Assembly: GCF_002563655.1 (NCBI RefSeq)
Contig: NZ_PDIY01000001.1
Location: forward strand, 4,146,501-4,210,500
Source: Bacillus sp. es.034
GTDB lineage: Bacteria; Bacillota; Bacilli; Bacillales; Bacillaceae_B
Reading direction: 5' to 3'
DNA length: 64,000 nucleotides
The notes beneath the pieces were generated by a model. It was not told the origin of the DNA and did no database searches. It worked only from the letters and a program-made list of their open reading frames with translations. Positions 59,225 to 64,000 of this stretch are shown here, piece by piece (positions within the stretch are counted from its first letter, which is position 1; each line of letters begins with the position of its first letter). The position numbers and the translations under genes are program-made.

Positions 59225-60033
59225 TTACGTTCACCTGATGCCTTCTTATTATAAGCCCAATGATTCGTCGGGCCATGACCATTCCCAATTCCAAGCGGGT
59301 CTTCAATGGCTGCCCGGATAAACCCTTTCCCCGTCTTGACCGCTTCCTTGATGTCCATTCCTTGAGATAATTGAGCAGTAATCGCAGCCGAGAAGGTGCA
59401 TCCAGTTCCATGCGTATGAGGTGTCTCGATTCTGGGTGAGACCATTTCCACAAATTCCTCCCCATCATAAAAGAGGTCGATTACCTGCTCGCCATCGGCA
59501 TGTCCGCCTTTTATAACGACTGATCCGGCACCCATATCAATCAGGATCTTTGAGGCGCCTTTTCGATCGTCCAATGTTTCAATCTTTATTCCGGTGATGA
59601 TTTCTGCTTCAGGTAAATTGGGTGTAATGACAGCAGAAAGAGGGATTAATTGTTCCTTTAACGCACGAACGGCTTCATTTTGTAAAAGCTTGGCTCCGCC
59701 TTTTGCAATCATGACAGGATCCACCACAAGATTCGTCCAGCCATAATGACGGATTCGTTCACTTACTGCCTCAATGACTTCTCCGGAATGCAGCATGCCT
59801 GTTTTTAACGCATGAGGCCCCAGGTCCTGGCCAATAGAATCTAATTGCTGAACGATTCCTTCCATGGAAACTGGATACACGCCTTGAACGCCTGATGTGT
59901 TTTGAGCGGTTACGGCAGTGATGACCGACATCCCATAGGAACCAAGCTCCTGGAATGTTTTTATATCTGCCTGAATGCCGGCTCCCCCGCCACTGTCTGA
60001 ACCTGCTATCGTCAATGCTTTATATACAGACAT
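59221..60033 (-). CDS. thiD: Hydroxymethylpyrimidine/phosphomethylpyrimidine kinase
   Basis: A 270-residue ribokinase-fold kinase: KALTIAGSDSGGGAGIQADI at the start, TAQNTSGVQGVYPV, VVDPVMIAKGGAKLL and the anion-hole/catalytic motif TPHTHGTGCTFSAAITAQLS near residue 210. It phosphorylates HMP to HMP-PP for thiamine synthesis. AAGGGTGGCAC precedes the ATG. It is the middle gene of the thi operon, 20 bp after thiM. Confidence 0.95.
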   Translation of the reverse strand: MSVYKALTIAGSDSGGGAGIQADIKTFQELGSYGMSVITAVTAQNTSGVQGVYPVSMEGIVQQLDSIGQDLGPHALKTGMLHSGEVIEAVSERIRHYGWTNLVVDPVMIAKGGAKLLQNEAVRALKEQLIPLSAVITPNLPEAEIITGIKIETLDDRKGASKILIDMGAGSVVIKGGHADGEQVIDLFYDGEEFVEMVSPRIETPHTHGTGCTFSAAITAQLSQGMDIKEAVKTGKGFIRAAIEDPLGIGNGHGPTNHWAYNKKASGERK

Positions 60034-60053
60034 GATTGTGCCACCCTTCCTCT

Positions 60054-60842
60054 TTAGATTCTCTCTACTTTTCCAAGTGCAACATCTTCTTCACAAATGG
60101 AAGAAAGTTGATCGATGAATTCAATTTGAAAACTTCCCGGACCCCTTTCAGATGCCACACCGGCTGCTTTTTCTGCTGCTATTCCATATACAGCAACTGC
60201 CGTTACAGCAGCTTTTAATAGATCTTTTTCAATGGCTGCAAAGGCACCGATGACCGAAGATAATAAACAGCCCGTCCCCGTGACCTTCGTTAAAATGGGA
60301 TGACCATTCGCCACTGAATAGGTTCCTTGCGGGTTTGAGATGATATCGGTTTTCCCTGTTATGACAATGGTACAATCCAATTGCGCTGCCGCCCTTTGGG
60401 CTAATTCCAACGTGTCTCCCCCATTCGAACCGGCGTCAACACCTTTGATCGCCCATTGTTCTCCTGCAATATGAGCCACTTCCGCTGCGTTCCCTCTTAA
60501 GATGGAGACGTTTACTTCATTCAGGATTTCCCTTGCCATTTCCGTGCGGAAGAAAGTCGCCCCTGCTCCAACCGGATCCAATACAACAGGTATCCCTTTT
60601 TCATTGGCCGCTTTTCCAGCGATGATCATGCTATCGATGATGTCTCTTGATAGGGTTCCAATGTTAAGGACAAGGGACCCGGCCAACTTAGCCATATCCC
60701 CTACTTCTTCTTTCGCATAGGCCATCACCGGGGATGCCCCGATAGCCAGCAAGCCGTTGGCCGTAAAATTCGTGACCACTACGTTCGTTATATTATGTAC
60801 TAATGGATTTTCTTCTCGTACTTTCTGAACTAAGTCATACAT
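60054..60842 (-). CDS. thiM: Hydroxyethylthiazole kinase
   Basis: A 262-residue kinase: [70 protein letters not shown] and [20 protein letters not shown]. It salvages thiazole alcohol to THZ-P. The frame extends to 60953, but the family start and GGGGG spacing favour the ATG at 60842; 60848 is an alternative. It heads the thi operon. I see no TPP riboswitch upstream, only two palindromes. Confidence 0.9.
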   Translation of the reverse strand: MYDLVQKVREENPLVHNITNVVVTNFTANGLLAIGASPVMAYAKEEVGDMAKLAGSLVLNIGTLSRDIIDSMIIAGKAANEKGIPVVLDPVGAGATFFRTEMAREILNEVNVSILRGNAAEVAHIAGEQWAIKGVDAGSNGGDTLELAQRAAAQLDCTIVITGKTDIISNPQGTYSVANGHPILTKVTGTGCLLSSVIGAFAAIEKDLLKAAVTAVAVYGIAAEKAAGVASERGPGSFQIEFIDQLSSICEEDVALGKVERI

Positions 60843-60857
60843 TCTCATATTCCCCCT

Positions 60858-60897
60858 GACAGGACCTGTCCTTGATATGCTACCACTATAACATATC
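60858..60897 (-). promoter_or_regulatory. Two palindromes in the thiM promoter region
   Basis: GACAGGACCTGTC (60858-60870) is a 13-bp palindrome. GATATG (60874-60879) and CATATC (60892-60897) flank ACTATA, a possible -10 box (TATAGT on the minus strand, 60885-60890). They are candidate repressor sites for the thiM-thiD-thiE operon. Confidence 0.45.
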
Positions 60898-60946
60898 GGG
60901 AACAGAGAGCCATGTTCCAAAAACGAAAACTTGCTTCCCTTAAAAA

Positions 60947-60984
60947 TACCCATTTTATCAGCGCAATGCCTGATAAAATGGGCT
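60947..60984 (-). terminator. Rho-independent terminator of the isochorismatase-family gene
   Basis: CCCATTTTATCA (60949-60960) and TGATAAAATGGG (60971-60982) form a 12-bp perfect stem, TATTTTTA following on the minus strand. Confidence 0.9.
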
Positions 60985-60991
60985 TAACCTC

Positions 60992-61564
60992 TTACATTCC
61001 ATATTCCTTCCGATACTCATCATGCTTCGGCTGGAACAGTTCTTCATGTGATGGTCTCACATCCGAGAAATGATCCACATTGTAATGGCCCCTCAAAGCA
61101 ACATTATGATGGGCAATGATTTGTTCCGCCTTCAAGGCGCTAGAGTCCTTGGTGGAATGGCCGTCAGCCACCAGGGTGACATCGAATCCGCTCACCGTCG
61201 CATAACGGACAGCCGTATCGATACAGTATTCTGTCTGACATCCCGTAATCACGAGATGCCCTACTTCTTTTTCTTTTAAAAAAGAGAGTAACGGCGTACT
61301 GTAAAACGAGTTGGTAGCGAGCTTATCAAATACCTCTGCATGATCCGGAATCTCAAGGTCCCGATGTACCTGGAACCCTTCGCCGTTACCACCTGCGACG
61401 TCTTTGTCCCTGATGAAGACGATATGTGCGTCCGCTTCCTTTGCCTTGGTGACCACTTTGTTGATGGTCTCGATCAGTTTTTCTTTTTGAAAGACCGCCT
61501 GTTCCTTTTCGTTTCCTTCCACTAAATCCTGTTGTACATCAATGACAAGTAATGCCTGCTTCAC
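60992..61564 (-). CDS. Isochorismatase family cysteine hydrolase
   Basis: A 190-residue alpha/beta hydrolase with the Asp-Lys-Cys triad: Asp in LLVIDVQQDLVEG (near 9), Lys in DKLATNSFYSTPLLSFLKEK (near 80), Cys in VITGCQTEYCIDTAVRYATV (near 113). The family covers isochorismatases, nicotinamidases and N-carbamoyl amidases; lack of the nicotinamidase metal site D-x-H-x-x-H makes the substrate uncertain. The gene lies 3' to nothing obviously linked, and is next upstream of the thi operon in the same orientation, with its own terminator. Confidence 0.85.
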   Translation of the reverse strand: MKQALLVIDVQQDLVEGNEKEQAVFQKEKLIETINKVVTKAKEADAHIVFIRDKDVAGGNGEGFQVHRDLEIPDHAEVFDKLATNSFYSTPLLSFLKEKEVGHLVITGCQTEYCIDTAVRYATVSGFDVTLVADGHSTKDSSALKAEQIIAHHNVALRGHYNVDHFSDVRPSHEELFQPKHDEYRKEYGM

Positions 61565-61697
61565 ATATAAAACCCCTTTACGATTTTAGTCCTCTTTTAA
61601 ATGGATGTCGTTCGGTACTCATTTTCATCATGAACCGCCCCCTTTATAGTCTATATGTGTATAGTTCGGCTTCTCCCCCGTACAATCCTTTAACATA

Positions 61698-61736
61698 GCA
61701 AAAAAGCCCGGGATCACATAGGACCCCGAGCTTTAT
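61698..61736 (-). terminator. Rho-independent terminator of the MDR oxidoreductase
   Basis: AAAGCTCGGGGTCC and GGATCCCGGGCTTT (minus strand) pair around about eight bases, TTTT following. The stretch 61565-61697 otherwise holds only A/T-rich promoter-like sequence. Confidence 0.8.
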
Positions 61737-61746
61737 CACATGTATA

Positions 61747-62781
61747 TCAAGGGATGAGGACGATCTTCCCCAGTTTTCCTGAATGTTTAAAATAGATTTG
61801 TGCTTCACCCGCTTGTTCCAGTGGGAACGTCCGATCAATGACCGGCTTGATTTTCCCTTCAGAAATCGCATCGAGCATCCGTTTGAACTCTTCCCTTGTC
61901 CCCAGGACCGATCCATAGAACGTGATGTGTTTTAAATAAAGGGTCCTGAAATCAAGTTGTGTTTTCTGACCACCGGCGGATCCGGATATACAGAATTTGC
62001 CGCCTTTTTTTAAGACTTCAAGGGAGGTTTCGAACAGTGCATCCCCTACTACATCCAACACGGAATCGACTTGGCCTCCATTTACTTCAACGATATCCTC
62101 GGCAAGCTTTGGCGACTTATAGGACAGAACGTGTGTGGCACCGAGCTCTTTCATCTTTTCCTCTAAAGCCATGTCTCCCACTATGCCAATGACCTTTGAT
62201 CCGAAAACCCTGGATGCAATTTGAACATTCAATGATCCCACACCGCCGTTGGCACCGGTGACGACGATCGTTTCCGAAGGCTGCGCCTGTATCTGTTCCA
62301 CCATATGCCATGCCGTCAAACCGCTGACGGAAAACACGGCACTTTCTTCATACGTGGAGAGAGGCATGTCATAACACAGTTCTGCCGGCCAGACGACGTA
62401 TTCAGCATAGCCGCCGTCATACTCGGAGCCGATGAAGGACATATCGTCTGATATATGTTCGCTGCCTTCCGTTCCGCTTGAAGTGAATGGGAACAGTACA
62501 ACATCTTTGCCCAACATGGTTTCTGCGACATCCCCACCCACTTCTACCACTTCACCTGTGATATCCGAACCGGGAACCCTTGGAAACTGGACACCTTCAG
62601 GACGCCACCCAGACTTCTCTTCCGTCCCATATGCGCCTTCTCTCATCCAGATTTCAGTGTTATTAATGGCACACGCCTTTACTTTGACAAGGACTTCCCC
62701 CTTTTGAGGGGTGGGGGCCGGAATCTCCGCGACTTCAAGCTTGTCGACATCTCCATATTCTGTAACTTGAACGGCCCTCAT
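61747..62781 (-). CDS. MDR family oxidoreductase (NADPH:quinone reductase / alcohol dehydrogenase-like)
   Basis: A 344-residue medium-chain dehydrogenase/reductase: GroES-like start MRAVQVTEYGDVDKLEVAEI, INNTEIWMREGAYG and FPRVPGSDITGEVVEVGG, then the cofactor motif VVTGANGGVGSLNVQIASRV near 175. Catalytic zinc Cys and the structural four-Cys loop are absent, so it is a zinc-independent reductase. The substrate is unknown. GGAACGTTC precedes the ATG and no good GGAGG is visible (AAAGGTGG about 10 bases upstream). Confidence 0.8.
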   Translation of the reverse strand: MRAVQVTEYGDVDKLEVAEIPAPTPQKGEVLVKVKACAINNTEIWMREGAYGTEEKSGWRPEGVQFPRVPGSDITGEVVEVGGDVAETMLGKDVVLFPFTSSGTEGSEHISDDMSFIGSEYDGGYAEYVVWPAELCYDMPLSTYEESAVFSVSGLTAWHMVEQIQAQPSETIVVTGANGGVGSLNVQIASRVFGSKVIGIVGDMALEEKMKELGATHVLSYKSPKLAEDIVEVNGGQVDSVLDVVGDALFETSLEVLKKGGKFCISGSAGGQKTQLDFRTLYLKHITFYGSVLGTREEFKRMLDAISEGKIKPVIDRTFPLEQAGEAQIYFKHSGKLGKIVLIP

Positions 62782-62832
62782 GAACGTTCCACCTTTCCAT
62801 TTTGGTTCTTGTGTTACAGTAAAACAGCTTCT

Positions 62833-64000
62833 TTACGTCCCACAATAGGTACGATACGGACGGTTTGACGGACTTGGAAGTGTGCAATACTCTTCCTGAT
62901 CTGTAGAGTAAGCGTACGGATCTTTCAGAACCGCAAGCAAGTCATTCATGACAGTGAAATCATCCTCTTCGACTGCTGCCTTGAGCGCTTCTTCGACCCT
63001 GTGGTTGCGCGGGATGACCGACGGATTGCTCTTGCGCATTCGCTGTCGGGAAGCTTCCATCGTCTCGTCCTGTCTCCCTAATCTTTCCTTCCATCGTTCT
63101 TTCCAAACCGCATAATCAGGAGTCTTAAAGAAGTCTGTTTCTTCACTCCCCAATGTCAGGTTCCGGAAGGTATTCGTAAAGTCTGCCTGATATTTATTCA
63201 TCAGTTCCAACAGATCTTCAGCAAGGGAACGATCTCCTTCTTCACTATTGAATAATCCCAGTTTCTCCCTTATTCCGCTCAGCCAATGACCCTCGTACAA
63301 CTCAGGGAATTCCAGTATTGCATCCTGTGCAAGTTTCAAGGATTCTTCCTGTTCCTCATGAAGCATCGGTAGCAGGCTTTCGGCAAAGCGGGCGAGATTC
63401 CATCCAGCAATCGGCGGTTGATTCCCATATGCATACCTTCCTTGTGCATCGATGGAACTGAAGACCGTTTTCGGGTCATACGTATCCATGAAGGCACATG
63501 GCCCGTAATCAATCGTTTCCCCGCTGATCGTCATATTATCTGTGTTCATGACACCGTGGATGAAACCGACCATTTGCCACTTTGCGATAAGGGCAGCCTG
63601 TCGTTTGATGACTTCCTTCAGTAGGAAAAGGTAGCGGTTGGGAGCATCCATGCCCTCTGGATAGTGACGCTCCAGTGCATAATCTGCAAGGGCCCGGAGA
63701 TCATCCACTTCCCCGAATCTTGAAGCAAACTGGAACGTCCCGACACGGAGATGACTGGCCGCCACCCTTGTCAGGATTGCACCCTTTTGTTCAGTTTCCC
63801 GGTAAATCGGCTCACCCGTTGTCACCACTGCCAAACTCCTGGTCGTAGGAATCCCAAGTCCGTACATGGCTTCACTGATGATGTGCTCCCGGAGCATGGG
63901 ACCGAGTCCCGCACGACCGTCCCCTCCACGGGAATAAGGGGTTCTTCCTCCCCCTTTAAGCTGAATATCGAATCGTTTTCCCTCCGGCGTGATCTGCTCG
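62833..64000 (-). CDS. selO: Protein adenylyltransferase SelO/YdiU, C-terminal part (runs off the window)
   Basis: About 389 residues are visible and the frame continues past position 64000. The first visible codons read [20 protein letters not shown], the nucleotide-binding stretch of the SelO pseudokinase fold, then [40 protein letters not shown] and the Cys near the end (YRTYCGT), typical of SelO. SelO transfers AMP to Ser, Thr or Tyr of target proteins and links to redox stress. An internal ATG at 63897 is not the start. The gene's own stop is 51 bp before the oxidoreductase start. Confidence 0.9.
   Translation of the reverse strand, partial: EQITPEGKRFDIQLKGGGRTPYSRGGDGRAGLGPMLREHIISEAMYGLGIPTTRSLAVVTTGEPIYRETEQKGAILTRVAASHLRVGTFQFASRFGEVDDLRALADYALERHYPEGMDAPNRYLFLLKEVIKRQAALIAKWQMVGFIHGVMNTDNMTISGETIDYGPCAFMDTYDPKTVFSSIDAQGRYAYGNQPPIAGWNLARFAESLLPMLHEEQEESLKLAQDAILEFPELYEGHWLSGIREKLGLFNSEEGDRSLAEDLLELMNKYQADFTNTFRNLTLGSEETDFFKTPDYAVWKERWKERLGRQDETMEASRQRMRKSNPSVIPRNHRVEEALKAAVEEDDFTVMNDLLAVLKDPYAYSTDQEEYCTLPSPSNRPYRTYCGT

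Noticed and set aside
60842-60960. TPP riboswitch before thiM
   Set aside because: None of the aptamer blocks (CTGAGA, ACCTGATCTGG-like) occurs on either strand in the short leader.

Overview
The window reads as a chromosomal segment of a low-to-moderate GC, endospore-type Bacillaceae (Bacillus sensu lato). The evidence is strong GGAGG ribosome binding sites, sigma-A promoters, U-tailed hairpin terminators, T-rich leaders, S-box and purine riboswitches, and homologues typical of that group: Des desaturase, YxiN/DbpA, BM3-type P450 with its BM3R1-like repressor, small Csp proteins, HflX and MmuP/MmuM. I see no tRNA, rRNA, insertion sequence, phage or CRISPR array. Most genes are short, one- to three-gene units.

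Layout. 0-5.6 kb: the start of a clpP-like gene behind an ECF-type sigma factor, then a remnant haem-stress locus (intact HssR-like regulator, sensor kinase fused by deletion to HrtA), a membrane protein, a beta-lactamase-like serine hydrolase and a DMT exporter. 5.6-9.3 kb: two separate ArsR/SRPBCC modules with clear operators, an AraC/GyrI regulator and an XRE regulator. 9.4-17.8 kb: oxidoreductase, gabD, brnQ behind a structured leader with a terminator, GNAT, VOC/HxlR pair, LysE exporter, M1-peptidase remnant, DUF488, truncated TDT-like protein. 18-29 kb: PAS-GGDEF-EAL protein, transglutaminase lipoprotein, GNATs, GntR/DUF1648 pair, AGCS symporter, a six-blade lectin-like repeat protein, CtaG/DUF2243. 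29.4-31.1 kb: hflX behind a long leader with short upstream ORFs and a terminator. 31.3-37.4 kb: SDR, a 44-residue membrane peptide, the BM3R1/CYP102 pair, AraC/GyrI regulator. 37.5-41.1 kb: dbpA, a tandem array of four 126-bp foldback units, duplicated csp genes. 41.2-48.9 kb: MerR/TipAS, rluF, DUF47-Pit phosphate transport, a degenerate DesR next to des, an RNA/DNA methyltransferase, SDR. 49-54 kb: a secreted nucleosidase under a guanine riboswitch, a Gfo/Idh oxidoreductase, and mmuP-mmuM under a SAM riboswitch. 54-64 kb: nei, TetR-ABC operon, thiM-thiD-thiE, isochorismatase-family hydrolase, MDR oxidoreductase and the 3' part of selO.

The most unusual feature is a dispersed 11- to 14-bp word (core GGGACGGACCT) found 22 times exactly. 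It occurs mostly as inverted pairs between genes, also as singletons, and twice inside reading frames. Its pairs form hairpins but lack U-tracts, so they are not ordinary terminators. Other points worth following: the 126-bp array whose units show compensatory base changes, the arginine-rich leader peptide before hflX, the brnQ leader, the Asp-to-Asn pseudo-receiver beside des, and the Asn-for-Asp substitution in the riboswitch-controlled nucleosidase. Functional calls rest on recognising family motifs by eye; no database search was possible.
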